A stretch of 54,222 nt of DNA, taken from positions 1 to 54,222 of the forward strand of contig CAJJNQ010000014.1 in the NCBI GenBank assembly GCA_905193155.1, in the 5' to 3' direction. Shown here piece after piece: positions 1 to 7,950 of this stretch. Source of the stretch: an uncultured Christensenella sp. (lineage in GTDB: Bacteria; Bacillota; Clostridia; Christensenellales; UBA1750). Under the pieces are notes generated by a model. The model had not been told where the DNA came from. It saw nothing but the letters and a program-made list of their open reading frames with translations, and ran no database searches. Every line of letters starts with the position of its first letter. Within the stretch, counting starts at the first letter, position 1. Made by a program: the position numbers and the translations under genes.

Positions 1-15
1 TGCCGATTCTCGGCA
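1..15 (-). terminator. Possible terminator hairpin of the beta-helix surface gene
   Basis: A six-base perfect stem (TGCCGA / TCGGCA) with a three-base loop sits 28 bases past the stop of the minus-strand gene that ends at 43. Any T-run would lie outside the window, so only the hairpin is visible. Confidence 0.3.
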
Positions 16-42
16 GCCGCCCTTTTCTTTCAGATTATTGGA

Positions 43-1887
43 TTACTTTGCGAGCTTCTTTACCGCAATGACCGCAGCCGCGCCGCTCATCAGCAGCAGG
101 GCGTACAGCATCATCAGGCTGCTCTCGCCGGTCTTGGGTGCCTTGAGGTCGTCATCCTGCGCGGGGTTATTCTGCGCGGGGTTATTCTGCACGGGCGCTT
201 CGGTCTGACTGGGCTTAACGGTGGGCTCGTCATAGTCCGGGTAGACGGGCTGATTGACCCTGTAGCCGCACTTGGCGCACACGCCGCCGTTCATCTCATG
301 CTCCTCGCCCTGCACCTCGACAAGGCCGCAGCAATCCCAGGTCTTGGTATGGGTCTTGTCGTCAAAGGTCCAGACCGCGTTGCCGAAGTGCTTCACGCAG
401 ATGATCTCGCCGCCATCCTTGGTCAGCGCTCCGTCGCGCTTGATGCCGCCCTTATTGGTCAGCTTGTTGCCCTGGCCGACGGAGAGAGACGCATCCTTGG
501 GGATGGTCAGCGTCATGCCGTCCTCCACAGTCACATCGCCGGGCAGCTTCGCGTTGCCGATGACCGTGCCGCCCTTGCCGTTGAAGCGCACGCTGTCCTT
601 GATGTTCTCGCCGTAGGTTTCATCACCGGAAGTCTCGATCCAGGAGCCTTCCACGGTCACGTTGCCGCCCGCCCGAATGCCGTCGTAGTTTTCCGCCGCA
701 TCGGCCTTGACAATGCTGTTTTTGATCTCAATATCGCCTTTTTTGCTGTAAATACCGACGTCTGCTTCAGACTTTGCTTCCGCAGTGCTGCCGTCGATCG
801 TGATCTTGCCTTCCGCAAAAATCGCGGGCCAATAGCCGCTCGCCTTCACTTCAGCGCCGTTCGTGATGGTGATCGCGCCTCTTGCGTAAATGCCGTTGCT
901 GCCCTTGCTCTCCGCCGCGATGGTGCCGCCGGAAACCGTCAGGTTACCGAACATACTGATGGCCACGCTGGGAGCCGCCGCCTTGATTTCTGCCGAGTCC
1001 TTGACCAAAATATCGCAGTTTTCACCGGCAACAATGGCAGATCCGTTGAGATTAGGATCTGTCGCCGGACGTCCCTGAGCCTCCAGAAGGCTATTCCCCT
1101 CCAACGTCAAATCGCCCTGGAAAAGTTCCAGGCCGGAGACAAAAAACTGCGACTCCTCATCAGGGTTCTGATGCAAGCAATGCAGCTCCGCCTTGTCCTT
1201 CAGGGTCAAAGAGTGTGTATTATCGCCGTTTTTTACACCCATTTTGAGGGGAGAATAATTGTTCTGGCTGATGTAAGTGACCGTCGCATTGCCGGATAGC
1301 ACGCATTCGCCGTTCCACTCGCAGCTGTCACCCGAATTGGCAGGTTCCGTCACCGTAACGGTTGTGTCGCTGATGAGCAGCTTACTGGGTATATAGGAGG
1401 TCTTCTGTGTGACGTTCAGACTCTCCGCATTCAGCGTGCCGCTGCCCGAAATGGTCAGGTCGTTGGCGCTAAGACGCTTGACGGTATTGACCGTGCCGTC
1501 CGCAACCTCCACCACCATCTTGACGGGGCTGTTTTCCACAATGATGCCGCCGTTGATCGTGGCGTTGTCCAGCCTGATATAGTGCGCCTCCTTGAGGCCC
1601 TCTTCACTGTTGTTATTGCCCCAGACGCTGACCCTTTTGTCGGTCGTGCCGGTCAGCACATACTGCACGTTCCGCTTGAGCAGACTGATGCGCGTATCGT
1701 CGATTTTGTAATCCTCATTTTCCATGTTTGCCCTGCCCACGTCAATGGTCACCACAGGCATCACGGTTTCCGAATTTCCAACAGGTTCGGCCGGCACCGT
1801 AGTTTCGGTCTCCGCCAGAGCCGTCATGGGCACAAGGCACAGCACCATACACAGCGCCGCCAGGAACATAGCCAACAGCTTTTTCAT
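43..1887 (-). CDS. Secreted beta-helix surface protein with PKTG-type C-terminal anchor
   Basis: The 614-residue product begins with a clear signal peptide (MKKLLAMFLAALCMVLCLV, cleavage near ALA at about residue 25). The middle (about 50-500) is built of repeated short strands with GG, GNVTVEG and GAITITNGA-like turns, as in right-handed beta-helix or Cthe_2159-like carbohydrate-binding proteins. A small CxxC-containing segment near residue 545 (VCAKCGY) follows. The C-terminus has a Pro/Gln/Asn spacer with a PAQNN repeat, then APKTGE, a hydrophobic stretch and a basic tail, which is the layout of a sortase substrate although the motif is not a perfect LPXTG. Inference: a wall-linked glycan-binding or adhesion protein. 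It stands alone behind its own promoter. The exact ligand cannot be told from the sequence. Confidence 0.8.
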   Translation of the reverse strand: MKKLLAMFLAALCMVLCLVPMTALAETETTVPAEPVGNSETVMPVVTIDVGRANMENEDYKIDDTRISLLKRNVQYVLTGTTDKRVSVWGNNNSEEGLKEAHYIRLDNATINGGIIVENSPVKMVVEVADGTVNTVKRLSANDLTISGSGTLNAESLNVTQKTSYIPSKLLISDTTVTVTEPANSGDSCEWNGECVLSGNATVTYISQNNYSPLKMGVKNGDNTHSLTLKDKAELHCLHQNPDEESQFFVSGLELFQGDLTLEGNSLLEAQGRPATDPNLNGSAIVAGENCDILVKDSAEIKAAAPSVAISMFGNLTVSGGTIAAESKGSNGIYARGAITITNGAEVKASGYWPAIFAEGKITIDGSTAEAKSEADVGIYSKKGDIEIKNSIVKADAAENYDGIRAGGNVTVEGSWIETSGDETYGENIKDSVRFNGKGGTVIGNAKLPGDVTVEDGMTLTIPKDASLSVGQGNKLTNKGGIKRDGALTKDGGEIICVKHFGNAVWTFDDKTHTKTWDCCGLVEVQGEEHEMNGGVCAKCGYRVNQPVYPDYDEPTVKPSQTEAPVQNNPAQNNPAQDDDLKAPKTGESSLMMLYALLLMSGAAAVIAVKKLAK

Positions 1888-2062
1888 ACAGTTCTCCCCT
1901 TTTGCATTGTTGAGTGCGCGGCTTCATTTCCTCTCCCGGTTCCGTCGCCGCCCGTAAACCGGCCTATTCCGTTTTTTGATTCAAAACAAACTCCCAATCC
2001 CCCCCCAGGCAGACTTCTCCCTCTGCGCTTTCCGGGCGACCGACGCTGCATTCCGCTCGCTC

Positions 2063-2080
2063 TGAAACATTTTTGAAACA
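2063..2080. promoter_or_regulatory. Tandem TGAAACA heptamers, 11-bp period
   Basis: TGAAACA occurs at 2063-2069 and again at 2074-2080, exactly one helical turn apart, next to the predicted transcription start of the beta-helix surface gene. This is the geometry of OmpR-family response-regulator sites. A related TGAAA pair with the same period lies at 11620-11637. Function is inferred. Confidence 0.35.
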
Positions 2081-2085
2081 GCTTT

Positions 2086-2113
2086 AGTATAGCACCCGGT
2101 AAATAATTTGCAA
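2086..2113 (-). promoter_or_regulatory. Sigma-A-type promoter for the beta-helix surface gene
   Basis: On the minus strand TTGCAA (2108-2113) and TATACT (2086-2091) are separated by 16 bases. The predicted leader to the ATG at 1887 is about 190 bases. The rest of the 1888-2152 interval holds no convincing gene. Confidence 0.5.
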
Positions 2114-2152
2114 GAAAATTTTTTGCTAGCAAACCATTATCTGCGTATAAAA

Positions 2153-2187
2153 AAGCGCCTGTTCACTTTTGGAATGAACAGGCGCTT
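2153..2187 (-). terminator. Rho-independent terminator after the DUF1275 gene
   Basis: A 13-base perfect stem (AAGCGCCTGTTCA and its complement) with a nine-base loop is followed, in the minus direction, by six T residues. It lies just past the stop at 2191. Confidence 0.85.
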
Positions 2188-2190
2188 GCC

Positions 2191-2859
2191 TTATTCTGTT
2201 TTTTCTTCTTCCCGGCGTTCAAACATCGCCAGCGCCGCCACGATGAGCAGTGCCGCGGGGATCAATACGGTTTTGATGCCGACGTTCTCCGTCAGCAGCG
2301 CGCCAATGCCTGCGCCGCTGACAAAGCAGAGGATCACGGCAAAATACCCCAGCCCGCTGCGAAGGTTCTCCTTCTTACGGTGCTTGAAGTAGCGCCAAAG
2401 CTGCACCGTGCCGCTGCGCAGATTGCCTGTGCACATCGTGGTAGCGTAAGGATTATCTTCAAATGTGCGGAAGGAATTCACCTGCATGGCGCAGACGAAG
2501 GACACCGCCGCATTGACCATGTCGTTGAACTGCTCCGGCACAAAGGCCGCTGCGACCAGCACGATGATCTCCACCCCCAGCACCAGCTGCCGCCAGTGCA
2601 GCGTCATGAAGCGATCCCGTCGGAACCTGATGCTCTCGGCCAGCACCACGCCCAGCACAAACGCGCACACGGGAACGACATAGTGCAGCGCCGTCTGCCA
2701 ATCCCCTTCAAAAGCACGAATCCCCAGCAGCACGAGGTTGCCCGTCTGCGCGTTGGCGAATACCTTTCCGCGCGAAAGATAGGTATAGGCATCCAGAAAT
2801 CCGCCGACAGCCGCCAGCAGCATTCCCAAATGCAGCGTTTCCGAAATGTGTCTCCTCAT
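2191..2859 (-). CDS. DUF1275 (YoaK-like) integral membrane protein
   Basis: The 222-residue product has about six hydrophobic spans and the family signature FLDAYTYLSRGKVFANAQTG near residues 22-41, followed by the NSFRTFEDNPYATTMCTGNLR segment near 128-148 (quoted in part). Both are typical of the YoaK/DUF1275 membrane family, whose function is not established. It starts 20 bases past the serine hydrolase and is probably the last gene of the operon that begins with the IlvD-like dehydratase. The ATG at 2859 has an AAGGAG about 13 bases upstream, a little far but the only in-frame choice that keeps the conserved N-terminus. Confidence 0.85.
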   Translation of the reverse strand: MRRHISETLHLGMLLAAVGGFLDAYTYLSRGKVFANAQTGNLVLLGIRAFEGDWQTALHYVVPVCAFVLGVVLAESIRFRRDRFMTLHWRQLVLGVEIIVLVAAAFVPEQFNDMVNAAVSFVCAMQVNSFRTFEDNPYATTMCTGNLRSGTVQLWRYFKHRKKENLRSGLGYFAVILCFVSGAGIGALLTENVGIKTVLIPAALLIVAALAMFERREEEKTE

Positions 2860-2879
2860 TCCAACCCATCTGCTCCTTC

Positions 2880-4049
2880 TCAGAGCGCAGCAAACACCGC
2901 GGAGCGCACCTTGCGGGTCACATCGACGGTGCCGGTATCGACCTTCTGCATCATATAGAGCAGCACAAGGTTATCCTCTGGGCTGACGCAGAAATACGCG
3001 CCCAGCCAGCCGTCCCAGCCGAACTCACCCTTGCCGCCCAGCGAAGGCGCCTGCCCTTCGTCCTCCAGCACGCGCATGAAATTGCCGTAGCCATGGCCGC
3101 GCAGGGAAGCCCACTGCATGGTCTTTTTCTGCTCATCGGTCAGCTGGCTCCGGCGCATATAGCGCACCGTGCGGCGGGAGAGGATGCGCACGCCGTTCCA
3201 TTCGCCCTCATTGGCAAGCATGGAGGCAAACTTGGCATAATCCTCAATCGTGGAAAGCAGGCCCGCGCCGCCGGATTGGAACGCCGGCTCATGCGGATAA
3301 GTCGGCAGGATGCACAGGTGCGCATCGGCATAGGGCGCAAGGCCGTCCTCGGTGGGACGATAGACCTGCGCAAAGCGGCCGCGCTTTTCCTCCGGAATCC
3401 AGAAGCCCGTGTCCTCCATGCCCAACGGATCGAAGATTTCCTTTTTCAGGAATTCGCCGAAGTGCATGCCGGAAATCACCTCGATCACCGCGCCCATGAC
3501 GTCGGCAGAGGTGCCGTACTGCCAGCGGCTGCCCGGCGCAAAGGCCAGCGGCATCTGCCCCATGCGGTTGGCAAAGTCCACTGTGCCCAGCTCCTTGCCC
3601 TTCGCCTGATCCCTCTGTACCTCGTCCCACAGCGCCTGCATCCGTCTTTCGGCATAGCCGTTCTCGCCGCCGTAAACCAGGCCGCTGGTCATGCCCAGCA
3701 GATCCTTGATGACCATCGGCTCCTGCACGCGCTGAAGTCCGGCTTTGGTGATATAAGTTTGATTTTTGAAGCCCGGCAGGAACTTTTCCACCGGGTCGAG
3801 CAGATCCATCTGCCCGCGCTCCACCAGTATCATCGCTGCCGCGGCGGTGATCGGCTTGCTCATCGAAAATAAGCGGAAGATCGTGTTCCGCGCCATGGGC
3901 TGACGGGTTTCCTTGTCCGCCCAGCCGCTCTGGCCGTAATAAACCTCTTTCCCGTCCTTGAGTACCAGGGCGTTGCAGCCCGCAACTTCGCCCGTGCGAA
4001 CAGCTTCCTCCAGCACGCTGTCCACGCGCTTTAATCTTTCCTGATCCAT
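2880..4049 (-). CDS. Beta-lactamase-family serine hydrolase (class C / esterase VIII type)
   Basis: The 389-residue protein carries the SxxK nucleophile motif as SMSK in FRLFSMSKPITAAAAM (about residue 63). It also has WQYGTSADV, in which the tyrosine replaces the usual YxN tyrosine context, and a C-terminal GWDGWLGAYF loop where the family has its third motif. These place it in the penicillin-binding-protein/esterase family that acts on esters or amides. There is no signal peptide, so it is probably cytoplasmic. The open frame extends 29 codons further upstream, but GGAGGAAGTCAAC directly before the ATG at 4049 sets the start. It lies 79 bases after the dehydratase and 20 bases before the DUF1275 gene. 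The substrate is unknown. Confidence 0.85.
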   Translation of the reverse strand: MDQERLKRVDSVLEEAVRTGEVAGCNALVLKDGKEVYYGQSGWADKETRQPMARNTIFRLFSMSKPITAAAAMILVERGQMDLLDPVEKFLPGFKNQTYITKAGLQRVQEPMVIKDLLGMTSGLVYGGENGYAERRMQALWDEVQRDQAKGKELGTVDFANRMGQMPLAFAPGSRWQYGTSADVMGAVIEVISGMHFGEFLKKEIFDPLGMEDTGFWIPEEKRGRFAQVYRPTEDGLAPYADAHLCILPTYPHEPAFQSGGAGLLSTIEDYAKFASMLANEGEWNGVRILSRRTVRYMRRSQLTDEQKKTMQWASLRGHGYGNFMRVLEDEGQAPSLGGKGEFGWDGWLGAYFCVSPEDNLVLLYMMQKVDTGTVDVTRKVRSAVFAAL

Positions 4050-4128
4050 GTTGACTTCCTCCGCAAATCGTTCCCCTGCGGGAGCGTTTTTCTCTTTCTG
4101 TTTCCAGTATACCCCTTGATTGTTAAGA

Positions 4129-5859
4129 TCAATCATCCGCCGGCGGTTCGGTCATGCCGCCCTTCATAGGCGAGGCCGCCAGACGCGTATAGACCGACAG
4201 CACGCCGCTGTTGTAGCGGCTGGGGCGCTTCTTCCACGCCTTTTTGCGCTCTTTCAGGATTGTATCAATCTCTTCGGGCGTCTTTTCTTCACCGGCAACA
4301 CCTACGATTTCCAGCTTGCGGGTTTTGACGTCGATCAGGATCAAATCGCCCTCTTCCACCAGCGCGATGGGGCCGCCCTGCGCCGCCTCGGGAGAGACGT
4401 GGCCGATCGCCGGGCCCTTGGACGCGCCGGAGAAACGGCCGTCCGTAATCAGGGCGATGGACGCAGAAAGCTCCGGGTCGGACGAGATCGCCTCGGTGGT
4501 ATAGAACATCTCGGGCATGCCGCTGCCGCGCGGCCCTTCGTAGCGGATGAACACCGCGTCGCCCGGCTGAATTCTATGCTTGAGAATCGCGTCGATCGCG
4601 TCCTCTTCGCAGTCAAAGGGACGGGCGCGCAACAACGCATGGTGCATTTTCTTGGGCACGGCGCTGTGCTTGATGACCGCGCCCTCCGGCGCAAGGTTGC
4701 CGCGCAGTACGGCGATGGTGCCGTCCGACCCGATGGGCTTTTCAAAGGAACGAATCACGTCCGTGCGCGCAAGGCCGGTCTTTTTCAGATATTCATCGCA
4801 CTTTTCGTAGTATCCGCTCTTCTGAAGCTCTTCGAGATTTTCTCCCAGCGTCTTGCCGGTGACGGTCATCGCGTCCAGATGCAGCATGGACTTGATCTCC
4901 TCCATCACGCGCGGCACACCGCCTGCGTAATAGAAATACTGCGCCGGGAAGCGCCCCGCCGGCCGGATGTCGAGCAGATAGTGCGCGCCGCGGTGCATCC
5001 GGTCAAAGGTATCCGCATCCAAATCGATGCCGAATTCGTGCGCAATGGCGGGGATGTGCATCAGCGCATTGGTGGAGCCGGAGATCGCCGCGTGCACCAT
5101 GATGGCGTTTTCAAAGCTTTCCATCGTCACCATGTCGTGGGGGCGCAGATTCTTTTCGGCCAGGAACATGGCTTGCCTGCCCGCTCGCTCCGCCGCCGTG
5201 CGCAGATCCTCGCACATGGCGGGCAGCAGCGCCGTGCCGGGCAGCATCAGTCCCAGCGATTCCGCCATGATCTGCATGGTGGAAGCCGTGCCCATAAACG
5301 AGCACGCCCCGCAGGAAGGACAGGCATGGTGCTTGTACCACTTGAACTTCTCCTCCGAGATCTCGCCGCGCGCGCACATCGCGGAATACATGCCGATCTG
5401 CTCCAGTGTCAGCAGACCGGGACCCGCATCCATCACGCCGCCCGTGACCATGACCGTGGGCAGATTGGTTCGGCCGATCGCCATCAGGTGCGCGGGTACG
5501 GCCTTGTCGCAGCTGGCGATGAACACGCCTGCGTCAAAGGTGGTGGCGCGCTCATGGATTTCAATCAGGTTGCAGATCGCGTCGCGGGACGCGAGGGAAT
5601 AATTGATGCCGTCATGCCCCTGGGCCATGCCGTCGCAGATGTCGGTTGCAAAATATCGCGCAGCCTTTCCACCCGCCTTTTGAACGCCCTGCGCAGCAAG
5701 ATTCACCAGTTCAAACAGATGCGCCGAGCCGGGGTGGCTGTCCCCAAAGGTCGATTCCACGAGGATCTGCGGCTTTTCCAGATCCTCTTCCGTCCATCCC
5801 ATACCCATGCGCAGCGGATCCATCTCCGGCGCAAGCTTTCTTACATCCTGACTTCTCAT
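4129..5859 (-). CDS. IlvD/Edd-family dehydratase (dihydroxy-acid or sugar-acid dehydratase)
   Basis: The product has 576 residues, the usual length for the family. Counting from the longer GTG start, the iron-sulfur cysteines are visible as DICDG (about C78), SCDK (C120) and CPSCGAC (about 183-189). The family as a whole dehydrates 2,3-dihydroxy acids (valine/isoleucine synthesis) or aldonic acids such as gluconate. No other ilv gene lies nearby, and the neighbours are a serine hydrolase and a membrane protein, so sugar-acid use is as likely as amino-acid synthesis. AGGAG sits eight bases before the ATG at 5859; a GTG nine bases upstream is too close to that site to be the start. First gene of a probable three-gene operon. 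Confidence 0.85.
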   Translation of the reverse strand: MRSQDVRKLAPEMDPLRMGMGWTEEDLEKPQILVESTFGDSHPGSAHLFELVNLAAQGVQKAGGKAARYFATDICDGMAQGHDGINYSLASRDAICNLIEIHERATTFDAGVFIASCDKAVPAHLMAIGRTNLPTVMVTGGVMDAGPGLLTLEQIGMYSAMCARGEISEEKFKWYKHHACPSCGACSFMGTASTMQIMAESLGLMLPGTALLPAMCEDLRTAAERAGRQAMFLAEKNLRPHDMVTMESFENAIMVHAAISGSTNALMHIPAIAHEFGIDLDADTFDRMHRGAHYLLDIRPAGRFPAQYFYYAGGVPRVMEEIKSMLHLDAMTVTGKTLGENLEELQKSGYYEKCDEYLKKTGLARTDVIRSFEKPIGSDGTIAVLRGNLAPEGAVIKHSAVPKKMHHALLRARPFDCEEDAIDAILKHRIQPGDAVFIRYEGPRGSGMPEMFYTTEAISSDPELSASIALITDGRFSGASKGPAIGHVSPEAAQGGPIALVEEGDLILIDVKTRKLEIVGVAGEEKTPEEIDTILKERKKAWKKRPSRYNSGVLSVYTRLAASPMKGGMTEPPADD

Positions 5860-5977
5860 TGTTTTCACTCCTGTCCGGCGTCCAATGCCGTATTAACGTG
5901 ACTGTACTTGCATCTTAACACAAATTGACGCACAATAGAACAATATGAATAAATTTTGTCGGAGGTTGAAGCAATCC

Positions 5978-7309
5978 ATGCTGTTTTCAAAGGAGGATCT
6001 GCGCAAGCTGATCGTGCCGCTGGTGATCGAGCAGCTGCTGGCAGTGACCATCGGCATGGCGGACACCATGATGGTGGCCAATGTGGGTGAGGCGGCGGTT
6101 TCCGGCATTTCGCTGGTGGACAGCCTGAACATCCTGCTGATCCAGATTTTCTCGGCGCTGGCCACGGGCGGCGCGGTCGTGGCTTCCCAATATCTGGGCC
6201 GTCAGGATCGGGAAAACGCCTGCGGCGCGGCCAAGCAGCTGGTCTACGCCTGTGCGGCAATTTCAATTCTGGTGGGCAGTCTGGCCATGCTGGGCGGCAA
6301 ACACCTGCTGTCGCTGATCTTCGGCGCCGTAGAGCCGGACGTGATGCGCAATGCCGAAACCTATTTCTGGCTCTCCGCGCTGTCCTATCCTGCACTGGCG
6401 ATTTACAACGCCGGCGCGGCGCTGTTCCGTTCTATGTCCAATTCCAGGGTTTCGATGATGACTTCCATCGCAATGAACCTGGTCAACATCTCCGGCAATG
6501 CAATTTTGATCTATGTGTTCAATATGGGCGTTGCGGGCGCAGGGCTTGCCTCTCTGGTTTCCCGCATCCTGGGCGCTGTCGTCATGATGGTGCTGCTGCG
6601 CAACCGGCACAACCTCATCTTTATCGGGCATCTCTTCCGCTATCGCTTTGATTGGCCGATGGTGCGCAGTATCCTGCACATCGGCGTGCCCAACGGACTG
6701 GAAAACGGCATGTTCCAGGTGGGCAAGGTGCTGGTTTCCTCGCTGATCGCGCTGTTCGGCACCTCCGCCATCACGGCAAACGCCATCGCCAACAACCTGG
6801 CGCAGTTCGAGTGTATCCCCGGCTCGGCCATGGGTCTTGCAATGATTACCGTCATCGGCCGCTGCGTCGGCGCCAAGGATTACAAGCAGGCCCGCTACTA
6901 TGCCAAACGGCTGATGATCATCACCTACATCAGCATGACCGCGATCTGTATCCTGCTCTCGGCGCTGATCGTGCCCATCGTCAAGCTCTACAACCCCTCG
7001 CAGGAAACCTTTGATCTGGCCGTCTGGCTGGGACTCTACCATGGCGCGTGCGGCATTCTGATCTGGCCGGCGTCGTTTGCGCTGCCCAACATACTGCGCG
7101 CCGCCAACGACGTGCGCTTCACCATGACGGTCTCCATCATTTCGATGTGGCTGTGCCGCATCCTGTTTTCCTATGTGCTCGCGCTGTGGTGCGGTCTGGG
7201 GCTCAAGGGCGTATGGATCGCCATGACCATGGATTGGGTCGTGCGCGCTGCGCTGTTCGTCTGGCGCTATTTCTCCGGCAAGTGGGAAACCAAGCAGCTG
7301 CTTTCCTGA
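5978..7309 (+). CDS. MATE-family multidrug/sodium antiporter
   Basis: The 443-residue protein has about twelve hydrophobic spans and MATE hallmarks: LVIPLVIEQLLAVTIGMADT-like N-terminal helix, ASQYLGRQDRENA near residue 75, and the repeated second half with ANAIANNLAQFE and IGRCVGAKDYKQARYYAK. MATE proteins export cationic drugs or metabolites in exchange for Na+ or H+. GGAGG at 5961-5965 favours the ATG at 5978 over an ATG eleven codons upstream. It is transcribed divergently from the dehydratase operon and ends at a bidirectional terminator. The substrate cannot be predicted. Confidence 0.92.
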   Translation: MLFSKEDLRKLIVPLVIEQLLAVTIGMADTMMVANVGEAAVSGISLVDSLNILLIQIFSALATGGAVVASQYLGRQDRENACGAAKQLVYACAAISILVGSLAMLGGKHLLSLIFGAVEPDVMRNAETYFWLSALSYPALAIYNAGAALFRSMSNSRVSMMTSIAMNLVNISGNAILIYVFNMGVAGAGLASLVSRILGAVVMMVLLRNRHNLIFIGHLFRYRFDWPMVRSILHIGVPNGLENGMFQVGKVLVSSLIALFGTSAITANAIANNLAQFECIPGSAMGLAMITVIGRCVGAKDYKQARYYAKRLMIITYISMTAICILLSALIVPIVKLYNPSQETFDLAVWLGLYHGACGILIWPASFALPNILRAANDVRFTMTVSIISMWLCRILFSYVLALWCGLGLKGVWIAMTMDWVVRAALFVWRYFSGKWETKQLLS

Positions 7310-7332
7310 CCTCTTTTCTCTATCCCAAAAAA

Positions 7333-7368
7333 GTCGTCCTCTTCTCTTTTTTCCGAGAAGAGGACGGC
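7333..7368. terminator. Bidirectional terminator between MATE gene and convergent gene
   Basis: A 14-base stem with one mismatch (GTCGTCCTCTTCTC against GAGAAGAGGACGGC) and an eight-base loop is flanked by an A-run on the left (7327-7332) and a T-run on the right, so it can serve both converging genes. Confidence 0.85.
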
Positions 7369-7372
7369 TTTT

Positions 7373-7843
7373 TTACGCTCTCGCACTGATCACCGTTTGC
7401 AGATACGCATACAGCTTTTCCATATCCGCCCGGTCCAGCGTCACGGATAGATGATTGTCCGTCAACCCGTCGTGCCAGAAATACACCTGCCACCGCATGA
7501 GAATATCCGCCCACTCGTTTCCGGGCTTGACGTACAGCACGCGCGGATTCTGCCGGACGTCCTCCTCCGGTTCAAACTGAAAGCAGAAGTCCGGCTCGAT
7601 GCATTCAAGCTCTGTCGGCTCCGCCATCCGCCCGTTCAAAAGGCGTTCCAGATGCTCCGCCAGCGCTTCCACCTCTTCATTGGTCAGCACTTCGTCATCC
7701 TGCCGCTTATAGCGCAGCCAGGGTTGGGAGATAAAGAAAAAATCCAGCCTCCACCAGCGCGGTTCCTCCTCGCTTTCGCGGTCATATTTCGTATAGCCGC
7801 GAATTTCCAGCTTCACCGTAATTCCGTCCAGATTCATCTCCAT
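7373..7843 (-). CDS. Hypothetical cytoplasmic protein
   Basis: The 156-residue product is not recognised. It is acidic and Trp/Tyr-rich, with alternating strand-like segments (ITVKLEIRGYTKYD, WWRLDFFFISQPWLRY), and ends in LDRADMEKLYAYLQTVISA. It has no signal peptide or membrane span. The strand-rich layout resembles small ligand or immunity-like folds, but no function can be assigned. AGGGAGGG ten bases upstream selects the ATG at 7843 over an ATG 21 codons earlier. It appears monocistronic, convergent with the MATE gene. Confidence 0.7.
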   Translation of the reverse strand: MEMNLDGITVKLEIRGYTKYDRESEEEPRWWRLDFFFISQPWLRYKRQDDEVLTNEEVEALAEHLERLLNGRMAEPTELECIEPDFCFQFEPEEDVRQNPRVLYVKPGNEWADILMRWQVYFWHDGLTDNHLSVTLDRADMEKLYAYLQTVISARA

Positions 7844-7904
7844 GCGGGCACCCCCTCCCTTTTCTCTATCGTAGAAGGCAGCGTTTGATTTATCCACCCA
7901 ACAC

Positions 7905-7945
7905 AAAAGAGAGGGCGCGGGAGAATCTCCCGCGCCCTCTCTTTT
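7905..7945 (-). terminator. Terminator of the VTC/DUF4956/beta-helix operon
   Basis: A perfect 17-base inverted repeat (7905-7921 and 7929-7945) with a seven-base loop ends in TTTT on the minus strand. It sits six bases beyond the TAA at 7951 that ends the extended reading frame of the lipoprotein gene, which supports that TAA as the original stop. Confidence 0.85.
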
Positions 7946-7950
7946 ATTTA

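Noticed and set aside
1888..2152. Search for a small gene between the beta-helix gene and the DUF1275 terminator
   Set aside because: Short frames here lack ribosome binding sites; the interval is explained by a promoter and leader.
4120..5901. 593-codon plus-strand open frame opposite the IlvD-like dehydratase
   Set aside because: It is an antisense shadow created by GC-rich codon bias; it lacks a ribosome binding site and recognisable domains, while the minus frame has all family motifs.
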